A stretch of DNA of 64,000 nucleotides from Bacteroidota bacterium (GTDB taxonomy: Bacteria > Bacteroidota > Ignavibacteria > SZUA-365). The DNA lies in NCBI GenBank assembly GCA_003246455.1, contig QKAF01000015.1, forward strand, positions 65,193 through 129,192, in the 5' to 3' direction. The notes below the pieces were generated by a model, which was given only the letters and a program-made list of their open reading frames with translations, was not told where the DNA came from and ran no database searches. Position numbers and translations under genes: made by a program. Positions 48,602-57,220 of this stretch are shown here, one piece after another. Position 1 is the stretch's first letter, and each line of letters opens with the position of its first letter.

Positions 48602-50022
48602 CCTCTCTCCTCCCGTTCAGTTTTCTCATCCCAGAGCTGCCGGAAGGATTTCTCCGGCGGAGAGGGAAAGTCCCGGGTCGCGCCCCACAGGGGGACACGC
48701 AGGCTGCCCTCCCTGTCACGGAGCAGCGGCGCGAAAAACCGCAGCAGACGCCCGCTCAGATCGAACAGCGCGCGGCGTTCCGCGATGTGCTGGAAAGCGC
48801 GCATGGCCAGCCGCTCGACATACTTCCCCTTCCGCCGCGCAGAAATCCGCTCTCTCCATGTGAGCAGCAGATGATGCAGATCGATGCGGACAGGACAGAT
48901 CTCGGCGCAGGCGCCGCAGAGCGACGATGCGAAGGGCATGGCGGCCGCCCGCTCCTCTCCCCGGAAGATGGGAGTGATGACGCTGCCGATCGGACCGGGG
49001 TAAATCGATCCGTATCCGTGTCCGCCGATCTTCTGGTAGACGGGACAGACGTTCATGCATGCCCCGCAGCGGATGCAGAACAGTGCGCTGCGAAGCTGCG
49101 GATCGGCGAGCATCCGTGTGCGGCCGTTGTCCAGGATAACGATATGCAGTTCCCCGGGACCGTCATGCTCCGCTTCGCGGCGCGGCCCTGTGAGCAGCGA
49201 GGTGTAGCAGGTAATGCGCTGGCCCGTGGCACTCCGCCCGAGCATATTGAGAAAAAGCGAAAGACTCTCGAAGTCGGGCAGCAGCTTTTCAAAACCCATG
49301 ACGGCGATGTGAACCTTCGGCATGCTCGTACTCAACCGCGCGTTCCCCTCGTTTTCGACGATGCAGATGGTACCGCTTTCCGCGACGGCAAAATTCACTC
49401 CCGAAATCCCCACGTCGGCGCGGAGAAAATCCTCCCGCAGAATGCGCCGGGCGACTTTTGTCAGATGCTCCGGATCGTCGCTGTATGCGATTCCCAGCTT
49501 TTCGGCGAACAAACGGCCGATTTCGCCGCGCGATTTGTGCAGCGCCGGCGCGGTGATATGCGACGGCGGTTCTCCGGCGAGCTGGATAATATATTCGCCG
49601 AGGTCGGTTTCTATCGCTTCGAAGCCCGCACGTTCCAGCGCGTGCGTAAGATCGATTTCCTCCCCGGTCATGGATTTGCTCTTCACCGCAACGCGACGCC
49701 CGTGCTTCCCTGCTATCTCGCACACGAGTCGCGACGCGTCGCCCGCATCCGCGGCGAAATGAACCTGTGCGCCCGCGGCAGCGGCATTCCGTTCGAATTG
49801 CGCGAGGTAGCTGCCCACGTTTTCCATGACGTGGCGCTTGATGTCATGCGTAGCATCGCGCATGTTTTCCCAGTCCGGATAATCGTCGACGACGGCGGCG
49901 CGCTTGACCAGTGACGTCCTGGTAGCCCGTGCGATATTCCCGCGGAGCTGCGGGTCATGAATACGCTCCGCGATGAGCAGCTTTATGTTCTCGGGTTCGA
50001 TGGGCGTGCGGAAGGCGGTCAT
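48598..50022 (-). CDS. lutB: LutB-type iron-sulfur LUD protein
   Basis: This is a 474-aa protein. The LUD domain (about 65-300: SKSMTGEEIDLTHALERAG, ADVGISGVNFAVAESGTICIVENEGN) is followed by two 4Fe-4S motifs, CIRCGACMNVCPVY and CGACAEICPV, and a C-terminal helical tail. It carries electrons in the L-lactate oxidation complex LutABC. It overlaps both lutA and lutC by 4 bp (ATGA), so the three are translationally coupled. Confidence 0.94.
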   Translation of the reverse strand: MTAFRTPIEPENIKLLIAERIHDPQLRGNIARATRTSLVKRAAVVDDYPDWENMRDATHDIKRHVMENVGSYLAQFERNAAAAGAQVHFAADAGDASRLVCEIAGKHGRRVAVKSKSMTGEEIDLTHALERAGFEAIETDLGEYIIQLAGEPPSHITAPALHKSRGEIGRLFAEKLGIAYSDDPEHLTKVARRILREDFLRADVGISGVNFAVAESGTICIVENEGNARLSTSMPKVHIAVMGFEKLLPDFESLSLFLNMLGRSATGQRITCYTSLLTGPRREAEHDGPGELHIVILDNGRTRMLADPQLRSALFCIRCGACMNVCPVYQKIGGHGYGSIYPGPIGSVITPIFRGEERAAAMPFASSLCGACAEICPVRIDLHHLLLTWRERISARRKGKYVERLAMRAFQHIAERRALFDLSGRLLRFFAPLLRDREGSLRVPLWGATRDFPSPPEKSFRQLWDEKTEREERG

Positions 50023-50747
50023 ACCGTCGCCCCAAGGATGTCCGCGATATGCATGGTACGGACGGTGCTTCCCCGCCGCCGGAGCATGCCGTCGATCTGC
50101 ATCAGGCAGCTCGAGTCCACGCCCGTGACGACCCCCGCTCCTGTCCGGAGAATGGAATCCGTCTTTTCCTCTGCCATCGCGCTGGAGACGTCGGCAAATT
50201 TCACTGCGAACGTGCCGCCGAAGCCGCAGCAGACCTCGGCCGCTTCCATTTCCACAAGTTCGAGTCCCGCAACCGCCGCAAGCAGCTGCCGCGGCTGCTG
50301 CTTGATGTGCAGCTCACGAAGGGCATGACACGAATCATGCAGGGTCACCGTTCCATCGAAGCGCGCCCCGACATCGGTGACGCCGAGAACGTCCACCAGG
50401 AAGCTGGTGAATTCGTGGATCCTCCCGCGAACACGATCGGCCATGGCTGCATACTCTGCAGGCAGCGTGAGTGCGGTGCCGTAGAACTTTGCAACCATGG
50501 TCGTGCACGAGCCCGACGGCGCAACGATGTAATCGGATCCGTCCCTGTCGAAGATATCCAGGAATTTCTTTGCAAGAACAGACGCTTCGTGGTGATACCC
50601 CGTATTGAACGCCGGCTGACCGCAGCAGGTCTGTGCCGCATCGTAGCGTACCTCCAGTCCCAGGCGTTCGAGCACGCGCAGCATGTTCATGCCGGAACCC
50701 GGATACAGCTGGTCGGTCAGGCAGGGAATAAACAGGGATACCTTCAC
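50019..50747 (-). CDS. lutA: LutA-type CCG-motif oxidoreductase
   Basis: This 242-aa protein has two Cys-rich (CCG) domains: TCCGQPAFNTGY and HDSCHALRELHI in the first half, and VCCGFGGTFAVKF in the second. It forms the lactate dehydrogenase module with LutB and LutC. The GTG at 50747 is preferred: it starts the conserved VKVSLFIPCLTDQ segment and lies about 35 bp after a promoter whose -7 box overlaps the first in-frame ATG (50795). It is the first gene of the metabolic unit that ends with the PrpD-like gene. Confidence 0.9.
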   Translation of the reverse strand: MKVSLFIPCLTDQLYPGSGMNMLRVLERLGLEVRYDAAQTCCGQPAFNTGYHHEASVLAKKFLDIFDRDGSDYIVAPSGSCTTMVAKFYGTALTLPAEYAAMADRVRGRIHEFTSFLVDVLGVTDVGARFDGTVTLHDSCHALRELHIKQQPRQLLAAVAGLELVEMEAAEVCCGFGGTFAVKFADVSSAMAEEKTDSILRTGAGVVTGVDSSCLMQIDGMLRRRGSTVRTMHIADILGATV

Positions 50748-50783
50748 GCGCAAACCTGGTTGGAACAACAGAAGACCGTGCTT

Positions 50784-50814
50784 CAAACTTAGCACAATTC
50801 GTCCAAACCCCGAA
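50784..50814 (-). promoter_or_regulatory. Bacteroidota-type promoter of the lut unit
   Basis: On the minus strand TTCG (50814 to 50811), a 19-bp spacer and TAAGTTTG (50791 to 50784). The -7 box is an exact TAnnTTTG and the -33 box is one base off TTTG. It sits in the 141-bp gap between the pirin gene and lutA. Confidence 0.6.
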
Positions 50815-50888
50815 GCCCGATTATTGCCGCGCTGCTCCGCGGTGCCGGAGCGTTTGTTCGAGCGCCGCGTTTCGGCAAGTCCCGCGGA

Positions 50889-51617
50889 TTATCCCGGATT
50901 CTGCATATCCCAGTTCTCCATCGGCAGATCGAAGAAGACCAGTTCACTGTCCTCGGTCGACGAAATCATCACCGAACTCTCCTCATCGATCAGGGCTGCG
51001 TCCCCCGGCGCAAGCGCGGTACCGTCGACGGTGATACCTCCGCTGATCAGAAACGCATACGCGCCGCGTCCCGCGTGAAGCACATGGGATACACTCCGCC
51101 CTGCATCGAGGCGTGAGATGTACATGATCGCGTCCTGATGTATCTCCAGCGCAGCTCCCTGCGGATTCTTCATCGCGACGGGAAGCAGTATGTTGCCGCG
51201 GGCCTCCGCGGAATATTCCTTCTGCTCGTACCCGGGTTCGAGTGACGCGGTATCGGGGATGATCCAGATCTGGAGGAAATGCAGCGTATCATCCGCCGAA
51301 TGGTTGAATTCCGAATGCGTAATGCCTCGCCCGGCGCTCATCCGCTGCAGCTCCCCGGCATGGATCACGCCATGGGAGCCCGTGCTGTCGCGATGCTCGA
51401 GTGCGCCCTCCACGACGTAGGTCAGAATTTCCATGTCCCGATGCGGGTGCGTCGGGAAACCCGCCCCCGCGCGGACATAATCTTCATTCAACACCCGCAG
51501 GGGCCCGAAATGCACCCACTTCGGATCGTACCACTGGTTGAACGAAAAGCTGTGCCGACTGTCAAGCCAGCCCGTCCTGCTTTCCCCTCTGTCTGATGCC
51601 TTCTGTATGCGCAGCAT
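50889..51617 (-). CDS. Pirin-family protein (YhhW-like)
   Basis: This 242-aa bicupin has the N-terminal metal-binding cupin with GAGFPTHPHRDMEILTYV (metal His pair) and HSEFNHS, then a second cupin lacking metal ligands. The start (WLDSRHSFSFNQWYDP) is diagnostic of pirins. Relatives oxidise flavonoids such as quercetin in vitro or act as redox-responsive co-regulators; the cell role here is unknown. A MarR regulator gene lies 64 bp upstream on the same strand, with an inverted repeat between them. Confidence 0.92.
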   Translation of the reverse strand: MLRIQKASDRGESRTGWLDSRHSFSFNQWYDPKWVHFGPLRVLNEDYVRAGAGFPTHPHRDMEILTYVVEGALEHRDSTGSHGVIHAGELQRMSAGRGITHSEFNHSADDTLHFLQIWIIPDTASLEPGYEQKEYSAEARGNILLPVAMKNPQGAALEIHQDAIMYISRLDAGRSVSHVLHAGRGAYAFLISGGITVDGTALAPGDAALIDEESSVMISSTEDSELVFFDLPMENWDMQNPG

Positions 51618-51627
51618 GCGATCCTCG

Positions 51628-51649
51628 AAATAATTGGAAGCTATTATTT
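51628..51649 (-). promoter_or_regulatory. Inverted repeat upstream of the pirin gene
   Basis: Seven-bp arms AAATAAT and ATTATTT around 8 bp lie 11 bp before the pirin ATG, within an AT-rich 64-bp gap after the marR gene. Size and position suit a MarR-type operator, but no footprint or second copy supports it. Confidence 0.4.
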
Positions 51650-51681
51650 TGAATTTGAAATATATATATAAAAAAATTTCC

Positions 51682-52134
51682 CTACATGGAAATACCGGAA
51701 CCGAGTTTCTTCAGCAGGCGAGAAAGTTCATCCTGTTCTCGCTCGTCGAGCACCGAGGCGACATCCTCGATCACCGCCGCATGCAGCGGGAAAATGCGTT
51801 CGATCATCTCCTTGCCCTCCTGGGTCAGTTCGACTGTGACTGATCGGCGGTCCTGCTCGGATTGAATGCGCCGCACGAGGTGTTCTTTCACGAGATTATC
51901 GACCACGCAGGTCATGTTCCCGCCGCTGACGAGCATTTTTTTCGAGAGCTGTCCGATGGTCATCGGTCCGAGATGAAACAGGCATTCGAGCGCTCCGAAC
52001 TGCGGCTGCGTGAGTCCGTATCCGCGAATATCGCTGGTTGACGCTTTGTTGAACACGGCATACGCTCGCGCGAGCTTGACCCACAAGCTGAGCGCCCCGT
52101 CCGCCTTCACCCCGTACCTGTTCGATGATTTCAT
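51682..52134 (-). CDS. MarR-family transcriptional regulator
   Basis: This 150-aa winged-helix regulator shows the MarR pattern: LTQPQFGALECLFHLGPMTIGQLSKKMLVSGGNMTCVVDNL, then a wing with RRIQSEQDRRSVTVELT, and a C-terminal dimer helix. MarR proteins usually repress neighbouring redox or detoxification genes until a phenolic or oxidant ligand binds. The frame continues 18 codons upstream, but MKSSNRYGVKAD is the likelier N-terminus. The pirin gene follows it, so marR-pirin could be one regulated unit. Confidence 0.87.
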   Translation of the reverse strand: MKSSNRYGVKADGALSLWVKLARAYAVFNKASTSDIRGYGLTQPQFGALECLFHLGPMTIGQLSKKMLVSGGNMTCVVDNLVKEHLVRRIQSEQDRRSVTVELTQEGKEMIERIFPLHAAVIEDVASVLDEREQDELSRLLKKLGSGISM

Positions 52135-52199
52135 TAGCAATAGAATATGATTTTCACGAAATCTATTCGCGGCGAAGGACAATTCCAAACACTCCCAGT

Positions 52200-52232
52200 C
52201 TTGAAAAATGGCGGGGCGTTCCGCTATATTTA
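52200..52232 (+). promoter_or_regulatory. Promoter of the AlkD-like gene
   Basis: CTTG at 52200-52203, 21 bp, TATATTTA at 52225-52232. It also reads as TTGAAA-N18-TATATT in the sigma70 style. The box ends 3 bp before the ATG chosen for the gene, so the mRNA would be leaderless or nearly so. Confidence 0.5.
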
Positions 52233-52235
52233 TCC

Positions 52236-52979
52236 ATGACCAGAAGTGAAGAGGAAGCCAGAGAAATCGTCGAGGAGCTGCGGAATCAGGGCAGCGAACG
52301 GAACCTTGCCGGAATGGCCCGGTTCGGGATCAATACCGACCGTGCGGTCGGCATGTCGATTCCTCCCCTGCGTGCGATGGGGAAGCTTCTCGGACGAAAT
52401 CACGACCGCGCGCTCGCCCTCTGGGACACCGGGTGGCATGAAGCGCGGCTGCTCGCGGTCTTTACCGACGAGGTGAAAAAGGTAACCCCTGCGCAGATGG
52501 AATCGTGGTCGGCGGATTTCAATTCGTGGGATATCACTGACCAGTGCTGCAGCAATCTTTTCATCCGTACACCGTTCGCCATGGAAAAAGTGCACGCATG
52601 GGCGGGACGGGAAGAAGAATTTGTCCGTCGTGCGGCATTCGCGATGATCGCATCGCTCGCGGTACACAGCCGCAGCATGGCCGATGACGATTTCCGCGCG
52701 CTGTTCCCGCTCATCGCCGCCTCGGCCGACGATGAAAGGAATTTTGTCAAGAAAGCGGTAAACTGGTCTTTACGGCAAATCGGAAAGCGCAATCTCGCGC
52801 TGCATCGCGACGCGGTTGCCTTTGCCGAAGAGCTGGCAGAAGGCGCTTCGCGCGCATCTCGCTGGATCGCCAGCGATGCACTGCGGGAACTGCAAAAGGC
52901 GGAAACCATCGACCGAATCCGTGCGAAGGAAACGCGTCGAAAACCGGCCGTTTCGTCGCGGCGCACACCGCCTCGCTGA
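52236..52979 (+). CDS. AlkD-like DNA alkylation repair protein
   Basis: This 247-aa all-helical HEAT-like repeat protein is of the AlkD family: MARFGINTDRAVGMSIPPLRA, LWDTGWHEARLLAVF, NSWDITDQCCSNLF, FVKKAVNWSLRQIGKRN. The Trp-Asp motifs (SWD, VNW) line the DNA-binding groove in characterised AlkD, which excises alkylated bases without flipping them. The upstream frame extends 37 codons more, but that part overlaps the marR promoter side and lacks similarity. The C-terminus is a basic tail. Confidence 0.88.
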   Translation: MTRSEEEAREIVEELRNQGSERNLAGMARFGINTDRAVGMSIPPLRAMGKLLGRNHDRALALWDTGWHEARLLAVFTDEVKKVTPAQMESWSADFNSWDITDQCCSNLFIRTPFAMEKVHAWAGREEEFVRRAAFAMIASLAVHSRSMADDDFRALFPLIAASADDERNFVKKAVNWSLRQIGKRNLALHRDAVAFAEELAEGASRASRWIASDALRELQKAETIDRIRAKETRRKPAVSSRRTPPR

Positions 52980-53026
52980 GCAGGCGCAGAGGAGAAACAG
53001 AGATCCGACATCAACGATCCATACAT

Positions 53027-54460
53027 ATGACCCGTGCGTTCATCGTCGCTGCCGCGTGCCTGATAACCCTGCAGGCACAGGCCCAGTCGTTCCAGGATTT
53101 CATCATCCGCGTCAACATCGCGCCCGAACAGCGTCGCCAGTACATGGTGGACAGCATGCTCGCGACGGTGCCGGCGTATCCCTTCACCGAAAATGATACG
53201 CTGGTCTGGTTTTTCTACAAGGGATCGGCGTTGGAGGTGGCTGTCGCCGGCGACATGAATTACTGGAGCGACGTGCAATCGCCGCTGCAGCGGCTCTCGA
53301 CGACGGATCTCTGGTATCGGCGTGAAACGCTCGCGCCCGATACACGGGTCGACTACAAGTTCATCGTCGACGACAGCTGGATCCTGGACCCGCGAAACCC
53401 GTTTACCGTTTCCGGCGGTTTCGGCCCGAACTCGGAGCTGCGCATGCCGGAATACATGCCGCCGGAAGAGATTCAGCACCACACCGGCGTGCCGCAGGGA
53501 CGGACCATCGACACGACCATCTCCAGCAGTACGCTGCACGGGAGCCGGCCGGTGAAAATCTACCTTCCCCCGGGATACGCGGAGAGCCGGGACCGCTACC
53601 CTGTTGTCCTCTTTCATGACGGACTCGATTACTACTCGCTCGCCAACGCCACGAATATTCTCGACAACCTGATTTTCGAGCAGCGGATTCCCCCATGCAT
53701 CGCCGTCTTTGTCCCGGCGATCGACAGGGCGCAGGAATATGCCGGAGCGCAGATCGACGCGTTCACCAGTTTCATCGTCGATACGGTCATGCACCATGTC
53801 GACGCCCAGTATCGCACGCGATCGGAGCCCCATGCCCGCGCGATGATCGGGTCATCGAACGGGGGCAATATCGCGCTGTACATCGCGATGAAACACCCGG
53901 AAATGTTCGGCTGTGTGGGCGCACAGTCGAGCAACATCATCAGTGCGATATCCAGCGCCTATGCCCAGTCGCCGGCGCTCCCCGTACGCGTCTATCTCGA
54001 CCTGGGCGTGTACGATATCACCCTTCTCGTCCCGCTCGTGCAGGGATTCCGCGATCTGCTCCAGACACACGGATACGACTACCTCTATCAGACTTTCAAC
54101 GAAGGTCACAGCTGGGGCAGCTGGCGTGCGCATATCGACGATGCACTGGAGTTTTTCTTCGCCGGTCTCCTCTCAAGCTCCGTCGTACCTTCCGCCTCGG
54201 AGGGGTTCAATGTCGGGGCGGCCTGGCCGAATCCGGCGGCGGAGCATATCACCCTCCCTTTCGCCTTCGACCGGGCGGAACACATCCGGGTTGCGCTCGT
54301 GGATGTTCTGGGAAGAGAGCTGCGGGTTCTGTATGACGGCTTCGCCGAGAGCGGCCCGCAGCAGCTCGCACTGTCCCTGCAGGGCGTCACGCCCGGAGCA
54401 TACCTGCTGCGTGTGACCGGCAGCCGCGAGACAAAGGCGGTTCGCCTGTCCGTTCGTTAG
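53027..54460 (+). CDS. Secreted esterase with type IX sorting domain
   Basis: The protein is 477 aa. After a signal peptide (about 1-20) come an immunoglobulin-like E-set region (about 55-150, VAVAGDMNYWSDVQSPLQRL), an alpha/beta-hydrolase domain of the enterochelin/feruloyl esterase group (about 165-390), and a C-terminal sorting domain (GFNVGAAWPNPAAEHITLPF, then LLRVTGSRETKAVRL). The nucleophile is Ser277 in MIGSSNGG; a likely catalytic His lies in NEGHSWGSW. It should be exported by the type IX system and hydrolyse an ester outside the cell; the substrate is unknown. Confidence 0.85.
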   Translation: MTRAFIVAAACLITLQAQAQSFQDFIIRVNIAPEQRRQYMVDSMLATVPAYPFTENDTLVWFFYKGSALEVAVAGDMNYWSDVQSPLQRLSTTDLWYRRETLAPDTRVDYKFIVDDSWILDPRNPFTVSGGFGPNSELRMPEYMPPEEIQHHTGVPQGRTIDTTISSSTLHGSRPVKIYLPPGYAESRDRYPVVLFHDGLDYYSLANATNILDNLIFEQRIPPCIAVFVPAIDRAQEYAGAQIDAFTSFIVDTVMHHVDAQYRTRSEPHARAMIGSSNGGNIALYIAMKHPEMFGCVGAQSSNIISAISSAYAQSPALPVRVYLDLGVYDITLLVPLVQGFRDLLQTHGYDYLYQTFNEGHSWGSWRAHIDDALEFFFAGLLSSSVVPSASEGFNVGAAWPNPAAEHITLPFAFDRAEHIRVALVDVLGRELRVLYDGFAESGPQQLALSLQGVTPGAYLLRVTGSRETKAVRLSVR

Positions 54461-54472
54461 AAGAACCTTTTC

Positions 54473-54528
54473 AAACTGGAAACGGCAGGCATGGACCCAC
54501 CCGGGGACATACCTGCCGTCTCAGTTTT
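54473..54528. terminator. Bidirectional terminator between convergent genes
   Basis: Arms ACGGCAGG (54482-54489) and CCTGCCGT (54512-54519) are extended by AAACTG and CAGTTT on the outside, with TTTT after the stem on the plus strand and AAAGGTTC context on the other. It lies between the stops of the esterase (plus) and the carboxyltransferase (minus) and can serve both. Confidence 0.65.
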
Positions 54529-54539
54529 CCGCCTTCCTG

Positions 54540-56087
54540 CTACAGGGGAATGTTTCCGTGCTTCTTGCGCGGGTTGGTATCCGCCTTGTTTTCGAGGATT
54601 TCCAGCGCGCGGATAATCCTCGGACGCGTATCCTGCGGTTCGAACACATCATCGATGTACCCGCGCTCCGCGGCGATGAACGGGTTGGCGAATTTCTCGC
54701 GATACTCGTTGATCTTGTCTTCCAGCGCCTGTTCGGGATTTTTCGCAGATGATATTTCTTTCTTGAAGATGATCTCCACGGCACCTTTCGGTCCCATCAC
54801 AGCGATTTCGGCAGAGGGCCACGCATAGTTGTAGTCCCCGCGGATGTGTTTTGAGTTCATGACGTCGTACGCACCGCCATACGCCTTCCGTGTAATGACG
54901 GTGATCTTCGGTACGGTCGCCTCCGCGAACGCATACAGCAGTTTCGCGCCGTGTTTGATGATGCCGCGCCACTCCTGATCCGTACCGGGAAGAAAACCGG
55001 GTACGTCCTCGAAGACGACGAGCGGAATATTGAAGCAGTCGCAGAAGCGCACGAACCGCGCAGCCTTGAGCGAGGCGTCGATGTCGAGAACGCCGGCGAG
55101 CACGGCCGGCTGGTTGGCGACGATACCGACGGAACGTCCGTCGTAGCGGGCGAACCCGACGACGATATTCGGCGCGTAATGCTCCTGCACTTCCATGAAA
55201 TCCGCATCGTCGACGGTCCGGCTTATCACATCCTTGATGTCGTACGGTTTGTTGGGATTGTCGGGGACGATCTCGTTCAGCGTCGCGTCGCGGCGGTTGC
55301 GATCGTCGGTCGGCGGCACGCGAGGCGGGCATTCCATGTTGTTCTGCGGAAGAAAACTCATCAGGCGCCGGATCGCCATGAGCGAATGCACTTCGTTCTC
55401 ATGCGCGAAGTGCGCCACCCCGCTTTTCGACGCATGCGTCATCGCGCCGCCGAGATCCTCCGAACTTACATCCTCGTGCGTCACGGTTTTCACGACATTG
55501 GGCCCCGTCACGAACATGTAACTCGACGACTCGACCATGAACACGAAATCGGTGATCGCCGGTGAATACACCGCTCCGCCTGCACAGGGTCCCATCACGC
55601 CGCTGATCTGGGGGATGACACCCGAGGCCAGCGTATTCCGGAGGAATATGTCCGCATATCCTCCCAGGCTCACGACACCTTCCTGAATTCTCGCGCCGCC
55701 CGAATCGTTGAGTCCGATCACCGGCGCGCCCACCTTCATCGCCAGGTCCATGATCTTGCAGATCTTCTCCGCATGGGTTTCCGACAGCGAACCGCCGAAG
55801 ACGGTGAAATCCTGGCTGAAGACGAACACCAGGCGCCCGTCGATCATACCGGTGCCCGTGATCACGCCATCGCCGAGGAAGTGCTGCGAATCAAGGCCGA
55901 AATCCTTCGAGCGGTGTTTGACGAATGCATCCATCTCCTCGAAGCTGCCGCGATCGAGCAGTATGTCGATACGCTCCCGCGCGGTGAATTTTCCCTTGTC
56001 GTGCTGTGCCTTGATACGCTTTTCACCACCGCCTTTCAGCGATTCTTCGCGCATCTGATGAAGACGCTTCCTGTTTTCTTCGGACAT
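54540..56087 (-). CDS. Acyl-CoA carboxylase carboxyltransferase/methylmalonyl-CoA decarboxylase alpha-type subunit
   Basis: This 515-aa protein is of the biotin-dependent carboxyltransferase family. The N half has [48 protein letters not shown] and [12 protein letters not shown]; the C half has [25 protein letters not shown] and [17 protein letters not shown]. It moves the carboxyl group between biotin and propionyl-/methylmalonyl-CoA. Whether it works as propionyl-CoA carboxylase or sodium-pumping decarboxylase depends on partners (biotin protein, beta subunit), none of which are adjacent. Confidence 0.93.
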   Translation of the reverse strand: MSEENRKRLHQMREESLKGGGEKRIKAQHDKGKFTARERIDILLDRGSFEEMDAFVKHRSKDFGLDSQHFLGDGVITGTGMIDGRLVFVFSQDFTVFGGSLSETHAEKICKIMDLAMKVGAPVIGLNDSGGARIQEGVVSLGGYADIFLRNTLASGVIPQISGVMGPCAGGAVYSPAITDFVFMVESSSYMFVTGPNVVKTVTHEDVSSEDLGGAMTHASKSGVAHFAHENEVHSLMAIRRLMSFLPQNNMECPPRVPPTDDRNRRDATLNEIVPDNPNKPYDIKDVISRTVDDADFMEVQEHYAPNIVVGFARYDGRSVGIVANQPAVLAGVLDIDASLKAARFVRFCDCFNIPLVVFEDVPGFLPGTDQEWRGIIKHGAKLLYAFAEATVPKITVITRKAYGGAYDVMNSKHIRGDYNYAWPSAEIAVMGPKGAVEIIFKKEISSAKNPEQALEDKINEYREKFANPFIAAERGYIDDVFEPQDTRPRIIRALEILENKADTNPRKKHGNIPL

Positions 56088-56122
56088 AGGTTCCTGCTCC
56101 GGGTTGGATTCATGACATTGCG

Positions 56123-56935
56123 TTACAAATTCTCTTTCTCTTTCGCCGATTCCGCGTTCAGCGCGCGATCGAAAGCGAGTTCAAACGACGTTTCGATCGC
56201 GGTCACCGTCGACTCGGTATTCTCGATCTCTCCCATCAGGGAGTCGAGCTGCGCGGTCATTTCTTCCGGCTCCTTCATGGTGATGGATTGCTCCTTGAGG
56301 AGCATCACCATTTCCTCGAGCGTTCCGAGCTGCGCGTCGAGCAGTGCACTGTCGCCCTCCGCCTTGCGCAGTTTCTCAAGCCGCTGAGAGAGCACGGCGC
56401 GCTGCTTCGCCTTGACGTCGCGAATTCGCTCCTCGTCATCCTGCATCGCGGCATCGAGCTGTGCGATGCGTGCGGTGAGTTCTGAAGGGTTCTGCGTGGC
56501 GAGGTGCTTCGCATAGGTGTCGCGCGCGATCAGCATCCGAAGGTAACGTTCGAGCATCTCGTCGATCCGGGCCGTCATGCTCCCCAGGAAACCCCGGCTC
56601 GCTTCGCTGTACTGTTCGTAGTTCCTGCGTACCGCAACCGCGGTTGCCTCGAGCTTCCTGTACCTCTCGCGCTCGCCGGAAGGCAGTGCGTCCAGTTCCG
56701 CGCGCGTCCTGTCGGCGGCAGCTTCCAGCACGTCCGCGGCTTCCTTCCCGTCCACGCGCCTGCGCCATGCAGGCAGAGCCGGCGCTGCGGTGACGAAAAG
56801 CGCTTCCCCCCCGATGCCGAGGAGAACGGGCAGCGGATTTCCGGATGCGAGACTGATGACGCCGAGCCCGCCGAGGATGACGAGGCCGACCGGATTCTTC
56901 AGGGCTTTGAGAAAATAGGTGCCGTAGGAAGACAT
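56123..56935 (-). CDS. Unrecognised membrane protein with long coiled coil
   Basis: The protein is 270 aa. Two short hydrophobic segments near the N-terminus ([19 protein letters not shown] and [18 protein letters not shown]) are followed by about 200 charged, helical residues with coiled-coil spacing ([41 protein letters not shown]). I recognise no family. The frame is open another 41 codons upstream, but [15 protein letters not shown] lies just ahead of the first hydrophobic segment and behind a good promoter. It lies 35 bp upstream of the carboxyltransferase gene on the same strand, so it may be co-transcribed. Confidence 0.7.
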   Translation of the reverse strand: MSSYGTYFLKALKNPVGLVILGGLGVISLASGNPLPVLLGIGGEALFVTAAPALPAWRRRVDGKEAADVLEAAADRTRAELDALPSGERERYRKLEATAVAVRRNYEQYSEASRGFLGSMTARIDEMLERYLRMLIARDTYAKHLATQNPSELTARIAQLDAAMQDDEERIRDVKAKQRAVLSQRLEKLRKAEGDSALLDAQLGTLEEMVMLLKEQSITMKEPEEMTAQLDSLMGEIENTESTVTAIETSFELAFDRALNAESAKEKENL

Positions 56936-56989
56936 GCGATACAACGGCGCGCGAACGCCGCCCCTATGTGATGATGGCGCAGGAACGCG

Positions 56990-57022
56990 AAAATATAGGC
57001 ATATTGACGCATCCGTGCCAAA
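56990..57022 (-). promoter_or_regulatory. Bacteroidota-type promoter of the coiled-coil protein and carboxyltransferase
   Basis: On the minus strand TTTG (57022 to 57019), 21 bp, TATATTTT (56997 to 56990). This matches TTTG-N19..21-TAnnTTTG except for the last base. It lies about 55 bp before the ATG. Confidence 0.5.
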
Positions 57023-57122
57023 CCCGGGGGGAGATGATCCGAGACGCGGCACCCCCACCGAAAAAACCGCTGCGGGATACCGTGATCGGGGGGTATTTCA
57101 TCGTCCGGTCTGCGGGAGGCGC

Positions 57123-57155
57123 ATTGCATAACCCGGCGCATTTATCGTACATTTC
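57123..57155 (+). promoter_or_regulatory. Promoter of murA
   Basis: ATTG at 57123-57126, 21 bp, TACATTTC at 57148-57155; the -7 box matches TAnnTTTG in seven of eight positions. The murA ATG is 65 bp downstream. The divergent promoter for the other strand lies about 100 bp upstream. Confidence 0.42.
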
Positions 57156-57220
57156 ATGGATACCATTGCTTCGGCAGCTCGTCTGCCGCGGCTTTTTCTC
57201 CCAGCAGACGCTCAATATCC

